Assembly (NCBI GenBank): GCA_002841035.1
Contig: PHDR01000056.1
Coordinates: 1 to 11,070 of the forward strand
Direction: 5' to 3'
Length of the DNA stretch: 11,070 nt
Source of the DNA: Bacteroidetes bacterium HGW-Bacteroidetes-12
Lineage (GTDB): Bacteria > Bacteroidota > Bacteroidia > Flavobacteriales_E > Vicingaceae
The first letter of the stretch is position 1. The number at the start of each line of letters is the position of its first letter. Position numbers and translations under genes: made by a program. Shown here one piece after another: positions 1 to 6,067 of this stretch. The notes below the pieces were generated by a model. It was not told the origin of the DNA and did no database searches. It saw only the letters and a list, made by a program, of their open reading frames with translations.

Positions 1-1051
1 AAATTCCATCATTATCAATAGCCCCGATACTTAAAATTTTCGGAGCATCTGCTGGAGCTCCAATGTATTTCCAAGGTGCTGCACCTGAATTTCCAGCACT
101 GTTCACTACTAAAATACCTTTCTCGGCTGCCCAATTGGCGGCTTTAGAAATAATTGTTGTGTTGCCATTCATATCGGCATAGGTGTGGTTTTGAGTAGTA
201 TCGTCAAATTCTGTATAACCTAAGGAAGAATTAATGATGTCAGCACCCACACTGTCGGCAAACTCGGCTCCTGCTAACCAATTGTATTCTTCTAGTAGCG
301 TTTCTGTAAGAGCATCTTCCGTTCGCAATAAATAGTAATTAGCATTTGGAGCAGTTCCAACCAATGAACCAGGAATGTTGGTTGCCATTGTGGAGAGAAC
401 CATTGTGCCGTGTGTGTGTTCTACGAAAACACTATCATCGCCATCAACAAAATCTTTAAATCCTAAAATTTGATTGTTGTTCCAAAGAGAACTAAAAGCA
501 CTTAGTTGATGCACATTTGTGAAACCAGCATCTAACACAGCAATGGTAACGCCATTTCCTTTAAAACCTAAGTTGTGCAAAAAATCGCCTTCCATTATTT
601 TTAGCTGGTTGGAGCTGCTTCCGTAATCCAATTCTTGAGTAGTTTCTACATAAAGTTTATTGAATTTTTTTTTATTTTCACTAAAAGTAATGGATGATTT
701 TATGATTTGAACATCGTTTACAAAAGACAACTGTTGGATGTTATTGAGCATGGAAGTATCAACTATTTCAACTACAACTAAATTCATCCATTTTGAAGCA
801 TAAATAGGTGCCGCTCCCAAGTTGGTTAATGTGGAAATATAAGTTGCATTTACAGGTAAATCAGAAATAGTTATAGGAATGTTTTGTTTTATACGTCTTT
901 CAATGGCTTTTTGAGATAAAAACTGATAAGGAGAACTTATAGAATACGAAGAATTATTTTTATCACTAAAAGAAATAGCATAATGCCCTTGACCAACACT
1001 TAGTAGTGTATAAAAAAAAGCTAAAAAAAATAAATAGATTTTACATTTCAT
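1..1051 (-). CDS. Secreted subtilisin-like (S8) serine peptidase, C-terminus outside window
   Basis: Read from an ATG at 1051-1049, 350 codons stay open to the left edge, so the 3' part is missing. Residues 1 to about 21 form a signal peptide (short basic start, then a long hydrophobic run ending SVGQG). Residues 22 to about 130 look like the N-terminal pro-region of Bacteroidetes S8 peptidases, with an AIERR motif near residue 50. The catalytic domain then begins: catalytic Asp174 in VLDAGF, catalytic His214 in HTHGTM, and oxyanion-hole Asn321 in NSAGNSG. The nucleophile Ser (GTSxA block) would lie just beyond the edge. In this family such proteins are exported and commonly end with a type IX sorting domain; that cannot be seen here. 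An imperfect -7-like element (AATCTTTG on the minus strand, 1070-1077) lies 18 bases upstream of the start. Family assignment is secure; substrate is unknown. Confidence 0.92.
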   Translation of the reverse strand, partial: MKCKIYLFFLAFFYTLLSVGQGHYAISFSDKNNSSYSISSPYQFLSQKAIERRIKQNIPITISDLPVNATYISTLTNLGAAPIYASKWMNLVVVEIVDTSMLNNIQQLSFVNDVQIIKSSITFSENKKKFNKLYVETTQELDYGSSSNQLKIMEGDFLHNLGFKGNGVTIAVLDAGFTNVHQLSAFSSLWNNNQILGFKDFVDGDDSVFVEHTHGTMVLSTMATNIPGSLVGTAPNANYYLLRTEDALTETLLEEYNWLAGAEFADSVGADIINSSLGYTEFDDTTQNHTYADMNGNTTIISKAANWAAEKGILVVNSAGNSGAAPWKYIGAPADAPKILSIGAIDNDGI

Positions 1052-1084
1052 AATTCAATTTTTTTTTCGCAAAGATTCTTTTCT

Positions 1085-1147
1085 ACAGATTACAGATTAT
1101 TTGTCAATCGTAAATTGTAATTCGTAATTCCAAAATCGTAAATCACG
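1085..1147. repeat. Degenerate 7-bp tandem repeat array (nine units)
   Basis: Between the peptidase start and the lipoprotein stop, the sequence can be cut into nine consecutive heptamers in one constant phase. acagatt occurs at 1085 and 1092. aatcgta occurs at 1106 and 1134, with aattgta at 1113 and attcgta at 1120 between them. The units at 1099, 1127 and 1141 are more diverged. The ten-mer aatcgtaaat occurs twice, exactly 28 (4 x 7) bases apart. The array ends one base before the lipoprotein stop codon. It has no obvious dyad symmetry and encodes nothing. Its function is unknown; replication slippage is the likely origin. Confidence 0.7.
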
Positions 1148-1148
1148 C

Positions 1149-1829
1149 TCATTCTTTCCCATAAGCAACTAATGTCATGGTAACATCTTTTCCCAGCCAA
1201 GGATCTGAAAGGCTGTTTCTTTTTCTACTCAATTCTCTTTTATAAACCATCCCGATATTGGTTGCAAATTTTTCTTCAAAAAGGTTTTCAGAAATTAAAT
1301 TTATATCTTCAGCTTGTAATACGGTACTTACCGAATCTAACGCAAAGCCACCAACTACTTCTGGTTGGTGAATAGATGTAAATTGATATTGTTGCTCACC
1401 TAAATTATTTTTTATGTTTCCATTCCATGTTTTATTTGCTCTAATAGGAAAAACAAGCTTAATGAATCGTACATTTTCTTCTACTTTTTGGTAGTTGGTG
1501 GCAACTAATTTACTACTCCAAACATCTATCAAAACCCAATTAATGCTGTCTTTCTCTTTTCGATAGCGTTCAATTCTAAAGGAATTATCGCCTTCCAAAT
1601 CTACCAATTGAGATTCTATTTTTTCTTTAATTTGAAATTGAAATGTATTAACTGAGGCTGTAAAATCATCATAAACGATGGAATCTACATTATAGATTAC
1701 AAAATTTCCTACTGCTAATCCTGCGTAATTATGGTTTAAATTTGGATTTATAACTGCATCATTGTCCGAACGACAACTTATAAGATAAATGGTAATTAGT
1801 AGTAAGAAGATGTATTTTAATGGGTTCAA
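1149..1829 (-). CDS. Uncharacterised predicted lipoprotein (226 aa)
   Basis: I do not recognise the family beyond conserved Bacteroidetes hypothetical proteins. The N-terminus is a lipoprotein signal: a short basic start, a hydrophobic stretch (IFLLLITIYLIS) and Cys19 after LIS, a good lipobox, so the mature protein should be lipidated at Cys19 and held at the outer membrane or in the periplasm. The remaining 207 residues have no membrane segment and alternate beta-like stretches with polar turns, including a VYNVDS/VYDD segment near residues 46-55 and a VEENVRFIKLVFPI segment near 115-130. The start is a TTG at 1829-1827. No in-frame ATG exists upstream before a TAG stop, and the next Met lies far inside, so TTG is required to include the signal peptide. 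It lies 48 bp downstream of rluF on the same strand and may be co-transcribed. Confidence 0.8.
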   Translation of the reverse strand: MNPLKYIFLLLITIYLISCRSDNDAVINPNLNHNYAGLAVGNFVIYNVDSIVYDDFTASVNTFQFQIKEKIESQLVDLEGDNSFRIERYRKEKDSINWVLIDVWSSKLVATNYQKVEENVRFIKLVFPIRANKTWNGNIKNNLGEQQYQFTSIHQPEVVGGFALDSVSTVLQAEDINLISENLFEEKFATNIGMVYKRELSRKRNSLSDPWLGKDVTMTLVAYGKE

Positions 1830-1877
1830 TATGAAAAATTTAGTAAAAAGCTAAGTTACTATTTTTTTTAATAATTA

Positions 1878-2612
1878 TTATCCTTCATAAGTTTTTGATG
1901 AAGAAGCAACCAATTTGTTGATTTCTATTAATTCTTTATCGGTTAAGTATCGCCATTCTCCAACAGGAATATCTAGGGTAATATTCATAATTCGTATGCG
2001 TTTTAGCGTTACAACCTGATAAAATAAATGGTCGCACATTCTTCTGATTTGTCGGTTTAATCCTTGGGTAAGAATAATTTTAAAACTGTATTTTCCAGTT
2101 TGTTTTACGCTGCATTTTTTGGTAACCGTATCTAAAATAGGAACACCATTACTCATAGCTTCAATAAATTCTTTGGTAATGGGTTTGTTTACGGTAACAA
2201 GATATTCTTTTTCGTGGTTATTTCTTGCTCGGAGTATTTTATTGACAATATCTCCATCATTGGTTAGAAAAATAAGTCCTTCACTTGGTTTATCGAGCCG
2301 TCCAATAGGAAAAATACGTGTTGGGTAATTGATAAAATCGATGATATTGTCTTTTTCAACACCCGTATCGGTGGTGCAAACAATGCCAACAGGTTTGTTA
2401 AAAGCAATGTAAACAGATTTTTGATTCGGTTCAGAAATTAATTTTCCATCAACCATTACTTCATCTTGAGGGGTAATTTTCGTTCCCATTTCGGGTACTT
2501 TTCCGTTGATGGTTACTCTTCCTTCCTCAATAAGTTTGTCGGCAGCCCTCCTAGAGCAAAAACCTACTTCGCTCAAAAATTTATTTATTCGTGTTGATGG
2601 TATTTTGGTCAT
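1878..2612 (-). CDS. rluF: 23S rRNA pseudouridine(2604) synthase RluF
   Basis: This enzyme isomerises a uridine in the peptidyl-transferase region of 23S rRNA (U2604 in E. coli numbering). An N-terminal S4 RNA-binding domain (residues about 7-60; RINKFLSEVGFCSRR) is followed by the RsuA/RluF catalytic domain. The catalytic Asp is Asp107 in GRLDKPSEGLIFLTNDGD, the same number as in E. coli RluF. The family signatures NNHEKEYLVTV (131-141), GVPILDTVTKKC (156-167) and GLNRQIRRMCDH (184-195) closely match RluF rather than RluB or RsuA. At 244 aa it lacks the basic C-terminal tail that makes the E. coli protein about 290 aa. The ATG at 2612 immediately precedes the S4 domain. It is probably the first gene of a unit with the downstream lipoprotein. 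No consensus -7/-33 promoter was found upstream. Confidence 0.95.
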   Translation of the reverse strand: MTKIPSTRINKFLSEVGFCSRRAADKLIEEGRVTINGKVPEMGTKITPQDEVMVDGKLISEPNQKSVYIAFNKPVGIVCTTDTGVEKDNIIDFINYPTRIFPIGRLDKPSEGLIFLTNDGDIVNKILRARNNHEKEYLVTVNKPITKEFIEAMSNGVPILDTVTKKCSVKQTGKYSFKIILTQGLNRQIRRMCDHLFYQVVTLKRIRIMNITLDIPVGEWRYLTDKELIEINKLVASSSKTYEG

Positions 2613-2727
2613 TGAACTATGAATTGAAATGCGAAAGTAAGAAATTTGAGGTTAGTAAGTTTTGGCTATTATAATAAAAAAAAAGAACTGGAGTATGGTT
2701 ACTGTTGATTATTTTGAGAAAGAGTTT

Positions 2728-2815
2728 CTATTGCTGTTTAACCTTGCTTTCCTTGTAAAGAATGTATTCACAACCATCATATACAATTACTTTATTTTCT
2801 GAAATATTTTTTCAT
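2728..2815 (-). pseudogene. Possible decayed micro-gene with DGCEYI motif, frameshifted at an A6 run
   Basis: On the minus strand an ATG at 2815 follows AGGAG directly but reaches a stop after seven codons. In another frame the region from about 2811 to 2728 encodes a protein-like segment containing VIVYDGCEYILYKE and then a TAG stop. Shortening the run of six A residues right after the ATG by one base joins the two frames into a continuous 28-codon reading frame. From memory, the DGCEYI core resembles a motif found in small uncharacterised Bacteroidetes and phage proteins, where it is usually followed by a longer His/Cys-containing tail; no such tail is present. It may be a truncated remnant, a slippage-dependent micro-gene, or chance. 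Confidence 0.3.
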
Positions 2816-2848
2816 CTCCTATTTGATAGAAATCCTATTGAATTTTGG

Positions 2849-2882
2849 TTTTTCTGATTTATTTTCATGTAAATCAGAAGAA
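2849..2882. terminator. Stem-loop downstream of ktrA, possible transcription end
   Basis: Arms ttctgattt (2852-2860) and aaatcagaa (2871-2879) are perfectly complementary around a 10-base loop. On the + strand the stem extends to 12 pairs with one G-U. It starts 44 bp beyond the ktrA stop codon, the expected place for a terminator, but the following T-run is absent on the minus strand. It is therefore at best a weak or factor-assisted terminator, or an mRNA 3'-end stabiliser. Confidence 0.4.
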
Positions 2883-2926
2883 ATTTAAGATAAGTAAAAT
2901 TAGAGCTGTTGATAATGTCATTTTCA

Positions 2927-3619
2927 TTATCTCAATTTTTGTTTTAAGAAGACTTGTAAATCTTTGTTTGAACCATAAAGAACTAAAATGTCGTCCGTTT
3001 CAAGTGTTTTATCAGCAGATGCAACACCTTGAATTTGTGTTTCGGTTTTTGTCTTACCTAAAATACTTTTGACTTCTACCTTTTTGATAATGGTTAGCAC
3101 CAATAAATTAAATTCTCTGCGAAAACCTACTTCTCGAACTGTTTTGCCAATATAGTCATTTGGAACTTTTGCTTCTATGATGCTGTAATCATCATTTAAT
3201 TCAAATGAATCTACCACATTGCTAAGGCAAAGTTTTTTAGCCCATCTTTCGGCAGTCTCTTCTTCGGGGTGTACAATTTCATCGACTCCAATGGCTTGTA
3301 ATACTTTTTCGTGCAACGGATTTATGGCTCGGCTTATCAAGCGTTTTACTTCAAAATTTTTCAATAGTGCCGTTGTCATAATATTTGCACCTTGGTCTTC
3401 GCCAATAGCAACAAGCACAATGTCCGTTTCTTTTAATGGAAGTCCAGAAACGGTAAATTCATCTGTGGCATCCATACAAATGGTGTGAGAAATTTTTTCT
3501 TTGTAGGCATCTACTTTTGACATTCTATTGTCAATTCCAATTACTTCGTTTCCTTGCTCGGTAAGTTTTTGGGCTAATGAAGAACCAAAATTTCCAAGTC
3601 CGAATATGATATATTTCAT
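2927..3619 (-). CDS. ktrA: KtrA/TrkA-type RCK regulatory subunit of K+ uptake system
   Basis: This is a cytoplasmic gating subunit that forms a ring under the KtrB/TrkH membrane protein and controls K+ uptake by nucleotide binding. The 230 aa are one RCK unit, as in KtrA, rather than the tandem two-unit TrkA of about 460 aa. The RCK_N Rossmann domain covers residues about 1-130: the dinucleotide motif GLGNFG (7-12), acidic Asp30 at the end of the second strand (nucleotide ribose position), and MDATDE (49-54) near the third strand. The RCK_C ligand-binding domain covers about 137-228, with the IGKTVREVGFRREF segment at 157-170. The start ATG at 3619 places the first beta-strand (KYIIFGLG) immediately at the N-terminus, as expected. 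It lies 94 bp downstream of ktrB in the same orientation, an order consistent with one operon. Confidence 0.93.
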   Translation of the reverse strand: MKYIIFGLGNFGSSLAQKLTEQGNEVIGIDNRMSKVDAYKEKISHTICMDATDEFTVSGLPLKETDIVLVAIGEDQGANIMTTALLKNFEVKRLISRAINPLHEKVLQAIGVDEIVHPEEETAERWAKKLCLSNVVDSFELNDDYSIIEAKVPNDYIGKTVREVGFRREFNLLVLTIIKKVEVKSILGKTKTETQIQGVASADKTLETDDILVLYGSNKDLQVFLKQKLR

Positions 3620-3651
3620 TTGTATTTATTTGTTTTAATGGTCAGGTGGAA

Positions 3652-3695
3652 GCCTTATTAGTATAATAATTCATAATAATAAACTTAAATAAGGC
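3652..3695. repeat. Inverted repeat between ktrB and ktrA
   Basis: Arms gccttatt (3652-3659) and aataaggc (3688-3695) are perfectly complementary and separated by 28 very AT-rich bases. It sits inside the 94-bp intercistronic gap, 33 bases upstream of the ktrA start. It could be a partial attenuator or an mRNA processing or stabilising element that sets the subunit ratio. No T-run follows either arm, so a classic intrinsic terminator is unlikely. Confidence 0.4.
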
Positions 3696-3713
3696 GTTTC
3701 ATTTTAAATATTT

Positions 3714-5456
3714 TTAATTGATTGTGATTTCTTCTTTTGGATAACTATAGTTTTTATGTTTGATTTTCTTGAATACGGCTATTACCAAAGATAGCATACT
3801 GATACGACCAACAAACATTACAACAATTATTATAAATTTGCTAACACTACTCAAGTTGCTTGTAATTCCTAAACTTAACCCAACGGTACTGTATGCCGAA
3901 AAACACTCAAAAGCTATGTCTAATAATTGTTTTTCAGGGTCAAAAATGGAAATAAACATTATGGCAAAACCAATCACGACCAGCGATAATGATATAATCG
4001 CAAATGCTCTACGTATCGAAATTTCGGCTATTTCACGTCTGAAAATTTCAATTCTTGATTTTCCCTTTGCCAAGCTAAAAATGTTTAAAGTTGCAATGGC
4101 AAAAGTACTTGTTTTTATACCACCGCCTGTCGATTGGGGAGAAGCTCCAATCCACATTAAAAAGAAAACCATCATCAAAGTTGGAAAAGCTAACGCAGTT
4201 GTGTCAATCGTATTAAACCCCGCTGTTCGTGGTGTCGTTGCACCAAATAGGGCGGTAACTACTTTCCCAAATCCGTTGTGTTCAGCTAAGGTGTTGTTGT
4301 ATTCAAGAAAGTAGAAAACAACAAAAGCCACCAATGAAATAGAAAGTGTTGTAATTAAAGTAATTCGACTGTTTAAGCTCAATACCCAAGGTCTGTATTT
4401 GCTGGTGTGTAGAAAAAATAATGTTATTGATTTGTATTTCATGTATTTAAGTATGTTTACTACTATTGGAAAACCCAAACCTCCAAGTACAAATGTGAAA
4501 ACAATAACCAATTGAAGGTAATAGTTGAATCTAAAGCTTTCCTCGTACAAACTGTTGGTAAGTGTTGAAAAACCTGCATTGCAAAATGCCGAAATTGAAT
4601 GAAAAGCAGAAAAGAAAAGCTGGTCAGATTGCGAAGTAAAGTTGCTTGAATCGATACTTGTGTAAATTAATATTCCTGCAAATAGTTCTATTCCAAAAGT
4701 AATGAGTATGATGTATTTTAAAGTCGAAAATACTTCGCCTAATTTCTTTGCACTTGTCATGTCACTCAAGGTAAGTTGGTTTTCGTATGATGCTCCACCT
4801 TTAAAAAAGTAACTAAAATAACTCGCAAAAGTTAAAATTCCCAAGCCACCGACTTGTATCAAAACCATTATGATAGTTTGTCCGAACAATGTAAAATGAG
4901 AGCCTGTGTCCACTACGACTAATCCAGTAACACAAACAGCACTTGTTGAAGTAAATAATGCGTTTAAATACGAAATTCCGTTATAAGTTGCATTGGGTAA
5001 AATCAGTAATAGTGAGCCTATAAGTATGATAACCAAAAAACTCAGAATGAAAAGTTGGGCAGGATTTAGAAAAGTCCTTTTGAAATTTATTTTGAGTTCT
5101 GAAAATTCTCGTATGAACGTGAATAGCACCGCAATTTTTACCCAAATGGGGTTTTCAAGTATCAAGTCTGTTTCAAACGACATACCAACAAACAGATACA
5201 AATAATACAGCCAAAGTGTAAAAACAATTGATATAAGGTCAAATACAAATGCTTTTCTTCTAAATAATATTCTGTCTTGAAAGTATCGGGAAAAAGTTGA
5301 AATTATACCAATTCCTAGTACAAAAAAGTAAAAACTATATAAAAGTTGTTGAGAAAACTCGTTTTGATAAAATCCAAAATCTGATATAATAGCAATTAAT
5401 CCTATTAGGCTAATCCAAAATGCGATTCTATGATGTAGTTTTAAACCTAATTTCAT
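3714..5456 (-). CDS. ktrB: KtrB/TrkH-family K+ transporter with extra N-terminal membrane domain
   Basis: This inner-membrane K+ translocating subunit is made of four M1-P-M2 repeats. All four selectivity-filter glycines are visible: Gly178 (AVCVTGLV), Gly295 (AFCNAGFS), Gly413 (TPRTAGFN) and Gly526 (AYSTVGLS). The intramembrane gate loop (GGGIKTSTF, 444-452) and the conserved late Arg (Arg550 in FVGRIS) are also present. The pore core begins at about residue 130; typical KtrB proteins are around 450 aa. The extra 130 residues at the front contain about four hydrophobic helices (near 11-30, 38-58, 69-91, 103-118) with charged linkers. The ATG at 5456 is the only sensible start for this extension. 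The gene is followed by ktrA, its cytoplasmic partner. A perfect 8-bp palindrome, tgtgcaca, is present in the upstream gap, but no consensus promoter was found. Confidence 0.94.
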   Translation of the reverse strand: MKLGLKLHHRIAFWISLIGLIAIISDFGFYQNEFSQQLLYSFYFFVLGIGIISTFSRYFQDRILFRRKAFVFDLISIVFTLWLYYLYLFVGMSFETDLILENPIWVKIAVLFTFIREFSELKINFKRTFLNPAQLFILSFLVIILIGSLLLILPNATYNGISYLNALFTSTSAVCVTGLVVVDTGSHFTLFGQTIIMVLIQVGGLGILTFASYFSYFFKGGASYENQLTLSDMTSAKKLGEVFSTLKYIILITFGIELFAGILIYTSIDSSNFTSQSDQLFFSAFHSISAFCNAGFSTLTNSLYEESFRFNYYLQLVIVFTFVLGGLGFPIVVNILKYMKYKSITLFFLHTSKYRPWVLSLNSRITLITTLSISLVAFVVFYFLEYNNTLAEHNGFGKVVTALFGATTPRTAGFNTIDTTALAFPTLMMVFFLMWIGASPQSTGGGIKTSTFAIATLNIFSLAKGKSRIEIFRREIAEISIRRAFAIISLSLVVIGFAIMFISIFDPEKQLLDIAFECFSAYSTVGLSLGITSNLSSVSKFIIIVVMFVGRISMLSLVIAVFKKIKHKNYSYPKEEITIN

Positions 5457-5639
5457 TTTCCAAAATTCTGCATTTTATTTGAGTTGTATAATGTTTGCTC
5501 AGTCGTTTTTTTTTAGCTTGTGCACACAACAATAGTTTGTCTAAAAAACATCCATTAATTCATCAAAAATAGATAAAAAATGGCATAGGCAGGAATTGCT
5601 GTAATAATGTTTATAACCAACGTGTTAATTTTTTGTTTT

Positions 5640-6056
5640 TCAGAAAATAATATTTTTTTTTATGGAGGCAACAACCTCAACTTTTATCCTATCAGGATCT
5701 TCAAAAAAAACAGCATAATAATTTTCTCCTCCTGCAAAAGGATGTTTTTCTGAATAAAGGATAGTGAAATCTCGTTCTTTTAATTCGTTGGTTAGATTGT
5801 CAACAAATTGATTTGAATCGCAATGAAATGCTAAATGATTTAAACCCGTATTTTTTCTATGATAGGTGGAAACTAAATGTTCTTTTTCAGTTTGAACAAA
5901 TACGATATATGTTTCTCTTAACTTAAAACTAATTCCTTTTTCCCATTGTTGGTGAATTTTATAGGAAAATTTTTCAGTAAGAAACCATTCCCAAAATTCA
6001 ATAGATTTTTTTAAGTCGGAAACATAAATCTCAATGTGATGAAGGCTTCCATTCAT
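5640..6056 (-). CDS. VOC superfamily (glyoxalase/dioxygenase-fold) protein
   Basis: This is a 138-aa single-module protein built of two beta-alpha-beta-beta-beta motifs. Candidate metal ligands are His7 (HHIEIYVSDL), His74 (GLNHLAFH) and Glu127 (IKVEVV), the usual two-His/one-Glu arrangement of the vicinal-oxygen-chelate fold. The segment GGENYYAVFFEDPDRIKVE (109-127) is typical of a broadly distributed but biochemically undefined VOC group. Candidate activities for the fold include glyoxalase, dioxygenase, epimerase and thiol transfer; the sequence does not decide among them. It starts 11 bp after the dxs stop on the same strand, so it is almost certainly co-transcribed with dxs. The C-terminal tail KKNIIF is short and basic. 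Confidence 0.88.
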   Translation of the reverse strand: MNGSLHHIEIYVSDLKKSIEFWEWFLTEKFSYKIHQQWEKGISFKLRETYIVFVQTEKEHLVSTYHRKNTGLNHLAFHCDSNQFVDNLTNELKERDFTILYSEKHPFAGGENYYAVFFEDPDRIKVEVVASIKKNIIF

Positions 6057-6067
6057 AAATAAAGCGA

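Larger units (their letters stand above)
2613..2926. other. 314-bp gap between rluF and ktrA
   Basis: No intact gene is visible on either strand. The + strand open frame beginning near 2845 runs into ktrA on the opposite strand and is a shadow. The gap contains a possible frameshifted micro-gene (2728-2815) and a stem-loop (2849-2882), listed separately. The part next to rluF (2613-2700) is AT-rich and should hold its promoter, but I could not place one. Confidence 0.6.

Noticed and set aside
1841..1869. tagtaa/ttacta hairpin followed by T8 on the + strand, terminator-like
   Set aside because: The stem has only six pairs, nearly all A-T, and no + strand gene precedes it. On the minus strand it would split rluF from the lipoprotein gene but is too weak to call.
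2845..3072. 75-codon + strand open frame at the ktrA 3' end
   Set aside because: It lies largely antisense to ktrA; its product shows no domain, and its ATG falls in noncoding sequence with a stem-loop.
3760..4314. 184-codon + strand open frame inside ktrB
   Set aside because: It is entirely antisense to the strongly conserved pore region of ktrB; the open frame is a by-product of the codon use there.
5519..5526. Palindrome tgtgcaca upstream of ktrB as an operator
   Set aside because: A single 8-bp palindrome is expected by chance and is not aligned with a recognisable promoter.
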